Positions 1 to 6,216 of a stretch of DNA of 6,445 nucleotides are shown piece after piece. A model generated the notes under the pieces. The model was not told where the DNA came from. It did no database searches and saw only the letters and a list, made by a program, of their open reading frames with translations. This DNA comes from Nitrososphaeraceae archaeon. GTDB lineage: Archaea; Thermoproteota; Nitrososphaeria; Nitrososphaerales; Nitrososphaeraceae. Where the stretch lies: positions 1-6,445 of the forward strand of contig JAICSL010000101.1 in assembly GCA_025936955.1 (NCBI GenBank). Reading direction: 5' to 3'. Every line of letters begins with the position of its first letter. The first letter of the stretch is position 1. The position numbers and the translations under genes are program-made.

Positions 1-142
1 CAAACTGATTTCTAACAGCTATATAATGTATATGTTAGTGGAATAAAGAAATTTAATTAATAGGTAGTATTGTGGGTTATAACATCATAATAACTCTCAT
101 TTTAACAATAATCTTCGGTCTTGAATGAAGGTGTAACATGCA

Positions 143-802
143 TTAGCAAGTTGTCGCTCTTACATATTTTTCCTGAACGCAATCTAATAGTTCATTTTGT
201 AATTCTAGAGATCTTACAGCCGCATTTAATACTGGTTCGTGCTTATCTACAGGGGTTTCTTGTAGAATATTACGCCAGACCTCAGAATGGATCACATCGA
301 CTTTTTCATGAATTTGAAAGTAGCGTAGAGCATCATCGTTATTCATATTATAAAATCTCTTCAGACCATCAATTTTTGATCCACTTATTTTGGGTAATTG
401 GGCCTCATATGCATACATAGCTGCCACTGCCTGATATAGTGATTTCTTCGTTAAATCATGTAACTGCCAAACAGTATTGTTAGTTTCGGTCGAGCCGTTA
501 TAATTTACTAGATCGTTTCTTGAAACACCGATTGAACCAGCAAAGTTAATCCATGGCTCAATATGTTCATATTCTTCTTTTAGATTCTGATTGATTGATT
601 TTTTTGTTAAAGGATCTGTAACAACAGAAGCAATATTTTCAACATAGCTAGGTACAGCCTTTACAAGTTGAAAATATTCTCTTGAATAACCTTTCAAGTG
701 GTCAACTGTCAACTTCCCTTCAGACCACATTTTATAAAAATCATGTTTTAATAAACTATATTTTTCGATTTCAAAATCTATCTCTCTTATGAGATCATTC
801 AT
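143..802 (-). CDS. TenA/PqqC-fold diiron protein, CADD-like (candidate p-aminobenzoate synthase)
   Basis: This is a predicted soluble, all-helical protein of 219 residues in the TENA/THI-4/PqqC (heme-oxygenase-like) fold. What is seen: an HDFY motif with Tyr23, acidic residues E76/E77 followed by H80, E133 in a YAYE motif, K143 ten residues later, and H165-x3-D169-x2-H172. The E/H/E/H/D/H set is the metal-ligand pattern of heme-oxygenase-like diiron oxidases. As known from memory for chlamydial CADD, a tyrosine near the N-terminus is consumed to make p-aminobenzoate and a lysine ten residues after the third ligand supplies the amino group; both have counterparts here. No cysteine sits where TenA thiaminases have theirs (the only two are near the C-terminus). 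The first carboxylate-to-His spacing seems shorter than in CADD. I chose the ATG at 802 because a TATA box lies 27 bases upstream; an in-frame GTG at 814 would precede that transcript start. Fold is secure, precise reaction is inferred. Confidence 0.85.
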   Translation of the reverse strand: MNDLIREIDFEIEKYSLLKHDFYKMWSEGKLTVDHLKGYSREYFQLVKAVPSYVENIASVVTDPLTKKSINQNLKEEYEHIEPWINFAGSIGVSRNDLVNYNGSTETNNTVWQLHDLTKKSLYQAVAAMYAYEAQLPKISGSKIDGLKRFYNMNNDDALRYFQIHEKVDVIHSEVWRNILQETPVDKHEPVLNAAVRSLELQNELLDCVQEKYVRATTC

Positions 803-824
803 TATGTATGTCACAAGTTCAATC

Positions 825-839
825 TATATAAAACCTTAT
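825..839 (-). promoter_or_regulatory. BRE/TATA promoter of the CADD-like gene, predicted leaderless
   Basis: On the minus strand the bases ATAAGG (839-834, BRE-like) are followed by TTTTATATA (833-825). The box is centred near 829, about 27 bases before the A of the ATG at 802. That is the usual archaeal TATA-to-start distance, so the transcript should begin at or next to the start codon with no leader and no Shine-Dalgarno site. None is visible. This decides the start in favour of 802 over the GTG at 814. Confidence 0.7.
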
Positions 840-1164
840 GTAAATAAGCATATATTAAATAACGAAATAATAACACTATTTTAATAATACCATAAACGGA
901 AAGCAGATAAGTTTCATTTAGATAACTCTTGCTGTTGTGCCTAGCCCATTTTCGTTTTTTCATATAACAAAACAGTAATAGAGCAGATAATTGTTTAATT
1001 AATAAATATAACAGCTCAACAATACCTCACAATATTAAAATAAGATTGTAGTAAGTCATTTTCTTGATCTTATCAATCCAAGAAATATCACATAAAATAG
1101 TAGAACATCAAATGACAACATACTTTGACCCTTGTCATAACTAGCTAACTTACAAGATATAGAT

Positions 1165-1182
1165 GCCCTCAGATCTGAAGGC
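1165..1182. repeat. 18-base imperfect palindrome upstream of tRNA-Glu
   Basis: The half-sites GCCCTCAGA (1165-1173) and TCTGAAGGC (1174-1182) are reverse complements except for one position, and the flanking bases extend the symmetry through one wobble and one A-T pair. It is richer in G+C than its surroundings. It could be a binding site for a dimeric regulator or a short RNA hairpin; nothing here identifies which. It lies about 34 bases upstream of the predicted tRNA TATA box. Confidence 0.45.
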
Positions 1183-1206
1183 GTAATACTTTTGAGATCC
1201 CTTGAC

Positions 1207-1222
1207 AAGAAAAGATTTTATG
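1207..1222 (+). promoter_or_regulatory. Predicted BRE/TATA promoter of tRNA-Glu
   Basis: A purine run AAGAAAAG (1207-1214) precedes the TATA-like TTTTATG (1216-1222). The box is centred near 1219, which predicts transcription from about 1245-1247, only a few bases before the mature tRNA 5' end at 1249. Spacing fits an archaeal tRNA promoter with a very short leader, but the TATA match is only moderate. Confidence 0.5.
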
Positions 1223-1248
1223 TGAAACAAACTACATCTTCACAGATA

Positions 1249-1352
1249 GCTCCGGTGGTGTAGTAGCTTATAATAAAAAGAAGCTGCACAGTCCGGTCAA
1301 GCATTGTGGCCTTTCGAGTCGCAGATCCCGGGTTCAAATCCCGGCCGGAGCA
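1249..1352 (+). tRNA. tRNA-Glu (anticodon UUC) with a D-loop intron
   Basis: The acceptor stem GCTCCGG (1249-1255) pairs with CCGGAGC (1345-1351), followed by discriminator A1352; CCA is not encoded. The T-arm is CCGGG (1328-1332), loop TTCAAAT and CCCGG (1340-1344). The anticodon stem GTGGC/GTCGC encloses the loop CTTTCGA with anticodon TTC, so it reads Glu GAA/GAG codons. The 104-base gene is 28 bases too long; removing an intron from the D-loop leaves 76 bases. The spliced D-stem GTGT (1258-1261) then pairs with GCAT (1301-1304), and the D-loop becomes AGTCCGGTCAA with the usual GG pair. A 5-bp hairpin GATGT/ACATC (1364-1368, 1376-1380) followed by TTAATTT lies just downstream and may help end or process the transcript. 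It is transcribed towards the prenyltransferase gene but each seems to have its own promoter. Confidence 0.95.
1265..1292 (+). other. 28-nt noncanonical tRNA intron (bulge-helix-bulge) in the D-loop
   Basis: The precursor folds into a bulge-helix-bulge: exon GTGT (1258-1261) pairs with intron GCAC (1286-1289) as the 4-bp central helix, the two 3-base bulges are AGT (1262-1264) and AGT (1290-1292), and the inner helix is AGCTT (1265-1269) with AAGCT (1281-1285) around an 11-base loop. Because both bulges are identical, the exact cut register within them (intron 1262-1289 through 1265-1292) does not alter the mature tRNA. The outer helix is weak, only G1257-C1293, so this is a relaxed form of the motif, as expected for introns outside the anticodon loop that are cut by the broad-specificity archaeal splicing endonuclease. 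Confidence 0.85.
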
Positions 1353-1390
1353 CTCAATACTTTGATGTAGATAAAACATCTTAATTTGTA

Positions 1391-1404
1391 AAAGCATTAA
1401 TATG
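1391..1404 (+). promoter_or_regulatory. Possible TATA promoter of the prenyltransferase gene
   Basis: AAAGC (1391-1395) followed by ATTAATATG (1396-1404) resembles a BRE/TATA element centred near 1400, predicting a transcript start around 1427. That lies downstream of the TTG at 1412 and 12 bases before the TTG at 1439. The box overlaps a GCAT-N4-ATGC inverted repeat (1394-1405). The match is modest in an AT-rich region. Confidence 0.4.
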
Positions 1405-1438
1405 CTCATACTTGATACTCTTAGGCAAGAGCACATCT

Positions 1439-2314
1439 TTGAAAAGAAACTTGGAAACCAATCCTTTAATAGAACACTTCAGTGAATACTTGTCAAAGAT
1501 CGATGATGCTCTTAATCGTGAACTAGATCTGTACTCTTGGTCCGAGTTTCATGATCCATTAAGATATGCCTGTGATGGTGGCAAACGCATCAGACCGTTA
1601 ATCCTGGTATTGTCCTCTGAATGTATCAAGATAGGAAAAAAAGTTGCCTTTTCTTCGAAGATTGCGGAAAATGCGTTTATTGCCGCATCTGCCATAGAAC
1701 TTTTACATACAGAATCCGTAATTCATGATGACATCATAGACGAAGAGAACCTTCGGCGTGGTAAACCTTCTTTCCACGCAAAATATGGATATAATAATAG
1801 CATCCTTACTGCGGATTTTGTTCTAGGAGTAATTCTCAATATTGGATCCAAACTAAATAATCCACGTGTTTCAGGCGAACTTTCTAACGCGGCAATAAAA
1901 ATGAGCGAGGGGGAAATGATGGAAATTAAATTGAGCAAAGGTCTGGATATTAGAGAAGATAATTATATCAGAGTCCTTGAACACAAAACAGCCTCAATTT
2001 TTGAAGCCTCTGCAAAAATAGGCGCCATATTAGGAGAGGGAGAAGAAGAGGAAATTCACACCATGGCAAGCTTTGGTAAGTTGCTCGGAATTGCATATCA
2101 GATCCATGATGATTTGGTTGATTGGAATAACGAAGATAGACTTTTCAATATCCTGCTAAAAAATAATGAGCAATCCAAAGAATTTGTAGACAGAATGAAA
2201 ACTCTTTATTGTTCATATTCTAATATGGCGAAGAATAAGCTTCTTAAGTTAAACGACAGCATACCAAAGAAACATCTGGAACTACTAACAGATCTTGCTT
2301 CAATTCAATTTTAA
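1439..2314 (+). CDS. Trans-polyprenyl diphosphate synthase (GGPP synthase-like)
   Basis: This enzyme condenses isopentenyl diphosphate with an allylic diphosphate to build isoprenoid chains for archaeal ether lipids or related products. Counting 291 residues from the TTG at 1439: GGKRIRP at 47-53 (substrate diphosphate binding), the first aspartate motif DDIID at 97-101, RRGKP at 106-110, the Lys-Thr pair K183/T184, and the second aspartate motif DDLVD at 224-228. Both Mg-binding motifs are intact, so it is probably active. Odd points: the usual glycine/lysine-rich loop after the second motif (GKP...GK-T-LP) is missing and replaced by a short stretch near WNNEDRLF; and the residue five before the first motif, which influences product length, is Glu. 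No ATG occurs near the start. The frame is open from 1385 and offers TTG at 1412, 1439 and 1451; I favour 1439 from the TATA position. Product length cannot be read from sequence. Confidence 0.88.
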   Translation: MKRNLETNPLIEHFSEYLSKIDDALNRELDLYSWSEFHDPLRYACDGGKRIRPLILVLSSECIKIGKKVAFSSKIAENAFIAASAIELLHTESVIHDDIIDEENLRRGKPSFHAKYGYNNSILTADFVLGVILNIGSKLNNPRVSGELSNAAIKMSEGEMMEIKLSKGLDIREDNYIRVLEHKTASIFEASAKIGAILGEGEEEEIHTMASFGKLLGIAYQIHDDLVDWNNEDRLFNILLKNNEQSKEFVDRMKTLYCSYSNMAKNKLLKLNDSIPKKHLELLTDLASIQF

Positions 2315-2340
2315 ATCAGACTATGCTTATTGTATAAATG

Positions 2341-2350
2341 TTTTCTTTTC
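2341..2350 (+). terminator. U-rich terminator after the prenyltransferase gene
   Basis: TTTTCTTTTC begins 26 bases past the stop codon at 2312-2314. Archaeal RNA polymerase commonly ends at U-rich tracts without needing a hairpin, and none is evident here. Confidence 0.45.
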
Positions 2351-2458
2351 CAATATTATTACCTGTTATTTAAATAGAAAATGTTTGAATCCAATAAATT
2401 AAAAACCTGCTAAAGAATAACTAACTGAGCAAAATCCAACACCAACATATTTAACGGT

Positions 2459-2465
2459 AAAAAAA
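2459..2465 (-). terminator. Candidate U-tract terminator of the nuo operon
   Basis: Read on the minus strand this is a run of seven T about 120 bases beyond the nuoN stop codon; a shorter T5 run (2522-2526) lies nearer. Either could end the operon transcript. The assignment rests only on the runs and on the convergent arrangement of the flanking genes. Confidence 0.3.
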
Positions 2466-2540
2466 CATTCTTGGTTATAGATTCTATTACTGATTAAATA
2501 ATGGTGTTACATTGTGATATGAAAAATTACTTATTGCCAT

Positions 2541-2556
2541 AATTTAAATTTAAATT
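2541..2556. repeat. Perfect 16-base A/T palindrome between convergent genes
   Basis: AATTTAAATTTAAATT equals its own reverse complement. It sits 28 bases past the nuoN stop. A separate 10-base inverted repeat, TACTGATTAA (2488-2497) and TTAATCAGTA (2571-2580), brackets it. Such symmetry is easier to obtain by chance in A/T-only sequence, so a role is uncertain. Confidence 0.5.
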
Positions 2557-2584
2557 CAGAAGTAGAACAATTAATCAGTATTAA

Positions 2585-4093
2585 TTAGCGAATGTTTGAT
2601 ACAACATGAACTATGCTGGTCAAATTATGAGGTATTGCTTTTGATGCAAAATCAAGTATAGGAGCATGCCATATACCAAAGCCAACCATAAATATCATTG
2701 CGAATATCAGCACAGCAACCATTGCTTTAGGTTCTTTAACTCTGCTCATATCAGGTCCTTCTTCCATATACATCTTTCTCATTATCCATGCGTAATAGCC
2801 CAGAGAGAGCGCGCTATTAAGAACACCAGCAATAGCAAGATATGGACCCCAAGATACCATTGGACCGCTATTAATCGCAGCGCCAAATAGAACCAATTTA
2901 CTCCAGAATCCGTTTAGCGGAGGAACACCTGCAAGCGCCAGTAAAGAAATTGAAAATGCGATAGCAGTAATTGGCATTCGACGACCAAGTCCCCTATACC
3001 TTTCGAGACTATAACTAGCAAGAGCAGTTGCTACAGCTGCAGCAGCTATAAATCCAGCAGACTTCATCACCGCATGATTAATTATATGAAATAACGAACC
3101 GGTCAATGCTTGATCAGAGTATGGAGCCAGAGCAATACCTATCATTATATAGCCAGCCTGTGCAATACTGGAATATGCAAGAATTCTGGGAACACTTCTT
3201 TGTATCAATGCCCCAAAGTTTCCAAGCGTCATTGTAAAGACAGCAACTATAGCAAGAGTCACTGTCCAATTTAGATTCAATGCAAACATGCCTAGTACAA
3301 TTACTCGCAAGGCTGCAGAGAATCCGGCCTTCTTTGTACCAGCAGCTAACAAGGCTCCGATCGTGGTAGGAGAGCCCTCATATGCGTCTGGTAGCCACAT
3401 ATGAAATGGAACTAGACCCATTTTGAATCCAAAGCCGGCTATAAACAAACCAATAGCAAGCAGCCCTACAGGAATAAGATTTTTAGCAAGACTTGCCATC
3501 GTTTGTATTGCTATACCTATATTTGTTGTTCCGGTGATCCCATAAACAAGACCGATAGCAAAAACAAGGATTGCTGAGGATAATGCTCCAAACATAAAGT
3601 ATTTGATAGCTGCCTCATTGGATATGGGATCCCTCTTCGAAAATGCTGCTAGAGCATATGTGGGAATAGACATTAATTCCCATGCAATAAGTAGCATAAC
3701 AAGATCAGTAGAATAGCCAATAAGGATCATCCCAATGCTGGACAATAAAATAAGGGAATAGTAAGCAGCGGGATTCGTTCTCCCCTTCATATAGTTCCAT
3801 GAAGAAGCAGTTACCATAATTGAGACTATAAGTAATGCAACGGCAAAGAATGAACCAAACAGATCATCTGCTAAAACGCCTTTGCTAAAGGCAACGGCAG
3901 GCATCACTTCACCAGAAAATATGCGAAAAATTACAAAGCCTATAGCTACGACAAGCGCTCCAAATGCAATTCCACTATAAAGTTTATTATTCGAACCTCG
4001 TTCCTTTTTGAGAGCGTCGATCACTGGGATTGCAAGTCCTACAGTGCCTAGGATCACGGTTACAATAATCGGTGTTGAAAAGAGGTCTGCCAT
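2585..4093 (-). CDS. nuoN: NADH-quinone oxidoreductase (complex I) subunit N
   Basis: This is a membrane subunit of complex I, one of three antiporter-like subunits that move protons across the cytoplasmic membrane during electron transfer to quinone. The protein has 502 residues and about 14 hydrophobic segments, the normal length for NuoN. Key channel residues are seen: E139 in WELMSIPTYAL, K164 in NEAAIKYFMFGAL, K224 in the GFGFKMGLVPFH stretch leading into PDAYEGSPTT, K254/K255 in GTKKAG, H340 and K344 in NHAVMKSA, and K399 in PPLNGFWSK. The PDAYEGSP loop and the GFWSK ending separate it from the NuoL and NuoM paralogues. It is the last gene of the operon, 15 bases after nuoL, and its ATG follows a strong AGGAGG site. 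Complex I of ammonia-oxidising archaea is known to lack the NADH-binding NuoEFG module, so the electron donor need not be NADH; this cannot be judged from the window. Confidence 0.96.
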   Translation of the reverse strand: MADLFSTPIIVTVILGTVGLAIPVIDALKKERGSNNKLYSGIAFGALVVAIGFVIFRIFSGEVMPAVAFSKGVLADDLFGSFFAVALLIVSIMVTASSWNYMKGRTNPAAYYSLILLSSIGMILIGYSTDLVMLLIAWELMSIPTYALAAFSKRDPISNEAAIKYFMFGALSSAILVFAIGLVYGITGTTNIGIAIQTMASLAKNLIPVGLLAIGLFIAGFGFKMGLVPFHMWLPDAYEGSPTTIGALLAAGTKKAGFSAALRVIVLGMFALNLNWTVTLAIVAVFTMTLGNFGALIQRSVPRILAYSSIAQAGYIMIGIALAPYSDQALTGSLFHIINHAVMKSAGFIAAAAVATALASYSLERYRGLGRRMPITAIAFSISLLALAGVPPLNGFWSKLVLFGAAINSGPMVSWGPYLAIAGVLNSALSLGYYAWIMRKMYMEEGPDMSRVKEPKAMVAVLIFAMIFMVGFGIWHAPILDFASKAIPHNLTSIVHVVSNIR

Positions 4094-4104
4094 TTTAATT
4101 ATAT

Positions 4105-4110
4105 CCTCCT
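4105..4110 (-). promoter_or_regulatory. Shine-Dalgarno site of nuoN overlapping the nuoL stop
   Basis: AGGAGG (4110-4105) lies 11 bases before the nuoN ATG at 4093. The nuoL stop codon TAG (4111-4109) shares its A and G with this site, so ribosomes finishing nuoL arrive exactly on the nuoN ribosome-binding site, which suggests coupled translation. Confidence 0.8.
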
Positions 4111-6190
4111 ATAGAAACAAAAGCATCATAATTATCATGATGCCTACCCCGAACACAAATATGTATGTTTGAGTTATACCTGTTTGTCCTGATCTTATTA
4201 CTTTTGAAAAGTATGTCATTGAATACTGGAATGCAGGATTGATTCCATCGACTATGGTACTCTCAAAATATTTCCAGATCATACGATAGATTGCAACTGG
4301 TCCTATTACACCTCCCCAATAAAGTGCAGTATTCAGGTACCACCTGCTATAAAGAAACTTCCATATTGATCGTGTAAGAATGTTTTTAGAGATAATCTCA
4401 GGATCTACTTTTCTTGCGATATAAAATATAAATCCCAAAATAGCGCCTATCCCAAATGCACCTACTGATGCTACAGCAGCAATTGGATTAAGACCGAAGT
4501 ATGTTTTATCTCCCTCTGGCGTAATATGAATTACTGACGAACCGGCTGCATTTCCTCCAATTATTTCTTTGATTCCAAATGAATTTGAGAGATATTCGCC
4601 TAACACATGATGAATCTGAGCCTCAAATACAAAGCCAACCAAACCGATTATTATGGTGGCTACGGACAGAATTGCAAACGGTATCCACATACTTGCTCTG
4701 ACCTCATGTAAATGATGACCTCTTTGCTGCATTTCTTCCAAATGTTTAGTCTGCTTGCCAAAAAAGGCCATCCCAATCATCCTAAATGTATAGAACGCAG
4801 TCATTATAGCCACCACTACGGCTATTCCAAATAGAGGCCACGAGTATTTATAACCAGATTCTAATACTGCTGCAAATATAGCATCCTTACTCCAGAAACC
4901 AGATGTAATCAAAGGGGCGCCAGCTAGAGAAAGACTTGCAAGTAACATAAACAAATATGTCTTCTTCATATACTTACGCAATCCCCCCATATCAGTCATA
5001 AATCTCGACCCTACGGTATGTAGTAATGCTCCAGCGCCCATAAACAGTGATGCTTTAAACATTGCATGACTCATCAAGTGGAAGAACCCTGCAGTATAAC
5101 CATCAACAAAGTTCGTGGATAATCCAGCTATACCCAAGCCCATCATCATATATCCTATCTGAGATCCAGTTGAATAAGCAAGAACTTTTTTTATTTCAGG
5201 ATTGACTAAGGCCTGAGTTGCAAGTAAAAATGCAGTAATAGCTCCAACCCATGCTACGACTTCAAAGAATTGTGTAACACCAAAAGCAGCAAGTGCAAAG
5301 AATAACGGACCAATACGTGCAACCAAAAATACACCGGCTTTAACCATAGTTGCGGCATGGATTAGTGCCGAAACTGCTGTTGGGCCTGTCATAGCTTCTA
5401 AGAGCCATTCATTTAAAGGAAATTGAGCAGATTTGCCAATTGCACCACCGAATAACAATACTGCAGCTGGAACAAGTAAGTTTTGATGAGCCATCTGTGT
5501 AGCCCACGCCTGATTTTGGATTAATTCCTTGAAACCAAATGTTCCAGAATACATAAATATCAAGAACATACCGGCGAGCATCATAGTATCTCCGGCTCTA
5601 GTCTGTAAGAATGCCTTCATACCTGCATGTGTTGGAGAAGCCCACATTGCAATACCGCCTGCTCTATGCCCTTCTTTTCCGACAAAGTCTTTCTTTTTGT
5701 CTTGATACCAAAATCCAATTAATGCATATGATGCTAAACCTACACCTTCCCAACCAAAGAAAACCATAAGCAAGTTATCAGATAAAACAATCAATTGCAT
5801 AGATCCGATAAAGAATAACATAAAAAACCAGTATCGAGTTAGATCCCTATCACCATGCATATATCCAGTGGAATATACAAAAATTAAAAATGATATCCAT
5901 GCGACCAGATTGGTCATAATTACTGACAATGGATCGGCAAGTATACCAGCTTTCAAAGCAAGCGTAGAAATCCAAGATACCTGGTTATGTATTTCACTGC
6001 CAGCAAGTGCTAGGGGAATTAATGTAGCAGCAGAAATTGCGCTAGCAAGTGCAAAGCCAACTGCGGTATAATCTCTTACTCTATTACCTTTACGAGCTAC
6101 CCCAGCAATGATAGCTGCACCGACAAATGGCAAGATCCATACTAGCCATACATTTATCGCCATCCCTCCAAACCCAAATATTTCAACCAT
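4109..6190 (-). CDS. nuoL: NADH-quinone oxidoreductase (complex I) subunit L
   Basis: This is the distal antiporter-like membrane subunit of complex I, which in known structures also carries the long lateral helix spanning the membrane arm. At 693 residues it is slightly longer than the E. coli protein. Seen in order: E148 in GWEGVGLASYALIGFW, R198/D201 in the TRAGD motif, K253 in GKSAQFPLNEWL, H278 and K284 in the LIHAATMVKAGVFL region, K334/K335 in NPEIKKVLAYST, H371, H375 and K379 in HLMSHAMFKAS, and K435-D436 in SGFWSKD, the Lys-Asp pair typical of NuoL. A long C-terminal part with a final hydrophobic segment (675-693) fits the lateral helix and anchor. Between residues 166 and 189 there is an extra polar/glycine-rich loop compared with E. 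coli NuoL as I remember it. The ATG at 6190 is preceded by AGGAG and follows nuoM by 26 bases. Confidence 0.96.
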   Translation of the reverse strand: MVEIFGFGGMAINVWLVWILPFVGAAIIAGVARKGNRVRDYTAVGFALASAISAATLIPLALAGSEIHNQVSWISTLALKAGILADPLSVIMTNLVAWISFLIFVYSTGYMHGDRDLTRYWFFMLFFIGSMQLIVLSDNLLMVFFGWEGVGLASYALIGFWYQDKKKDFVGKEGHRAGGIAMWASPTHAGMKAFLQTRAGDTMMLAGMFLIFMYSGTFGFKELIQNQAWATQMAHQNLLVPAAVLLFGGAIGKSAQFPLNEWLLEAMTGPTAVSALIHAATMVKAGVFLVARIGPLFFALAAFGVTQFFEVVAWVGAITAFLLATQALVNPEIKKVLAYSTGSQIGYMMMGLGIAGLSTNFVDGYTAGFFHLMSHAMFKASLFMGAGALLHTVGSRFMTDMGGLRKYMKKTYLFMLLASLSLAGAPLITSGFWSKDAIFAAVLESGYKYSWPLFGIAVVVAIMTAFYTFRMIGMAFFGKQTKHLEEMQQRGHHLHEVRASMWIPFAILSVATIIIGLVGFVFEAQIHHVLGEYLSNSFGIKEIIGGNAAGSSVIHITPEGDKTYFGLNPIAAVASVGAFGIGAILGFIFYIARKVDPEIISKNILTRSIWKFLYSRWYLNTALYWGGVIGPVAIYRMIWKYFESTIVDGINPAFQYSMTYFSKVIRSGQTGITQTYIFVFGVGIMIIMMLLFL

Positions 6191-6200
6191 TTTCTCTCAA

Positions 6201-6205
6201 CTCCT
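6201..6205 (-). promoter_or_regulatory. Shine-Dalgarno site of nuoL
   Basis: AGGAG (6205-6201) sits 10 bases before the ATG at 6190, in the 26-base gap after nuoM. It supports this start and shows that the internal operon genes are initiated by leader-type ribosome binding, unlike the predicted leaderless gene at 802. Confidence 0.65.
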
Positions 6206-6216
6206 ACTTGCAGAAC

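Larger units (their letters stand above)
815..1248. other. Intergenic region between the CADD-like gene and tRNA-Glu
   Basis: This 434-base AT-rich stretch holds no supported protein gene. It contains the divergent promoters of its two flanking genes, a 9-base direct repeat AGCAGATAA (902-910 and 982-990), an inverted repeat TTTCTTG/CAAGAAA (1060-1066 and 1079-1085, 12-base spacer) and an 18-base imperfect palindrome at 1165-1182. A stop-free frame of about 40 codons (1141-1263, plus) has no ATG start and runs into the tRNA. I saw no C/D-box sRNA motifs. Confidence 0.6.

Noticed and set aside
1..142. End of another gene at the left edge
   Set aside because: Short stop-free stretches exist (for example 2-46 plus) but have no recognisable sequence; the region is AT-rich and looks intergenic.
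121..420. 99-codon plus-strand open frame
   Set aside because: It is antisense to the 3' half of the CADD-like gene, has no recognisable domain and no promoter or ribosome site; the minus-strand protein has clear conserved motifs.
143..814. TenA thiaminase II or PqqC as the specific identity
   Set aside because: The TenA catalytic cysteine is not present, no PQQ genes are nearby, and the residue set matches the diiron CADD-type pattern better; the fold family is kept.
1060..1085. Inverted repeat TTTCTTG/CAAGAAA as a terminator or attachment site
   Set aside because: It has a 12-base spacer, no U-tract after it and no gene ending nearby; in AT-rich sequence such a repeat is likely by chance.
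1218..1436. 72-residue minus-strand open frame containing SGRDLNPG
   Set aside because: This peptide is the familiar reverse translation of a tRNA T-arm; the frame lies over the tRNA-Glu gene and is not a protein gene.
2666..2890. 74-codon plus-strand open frame opposite nuoN
   Set aside because: It is antisense to strongly conserved NuoN sequence and shows no domain.
5868..6071. 67-codon plus-strand open frame opposite nuoL
   Set aside because: It is antisense to the N-terminal region of NuoL and shows no independent support.
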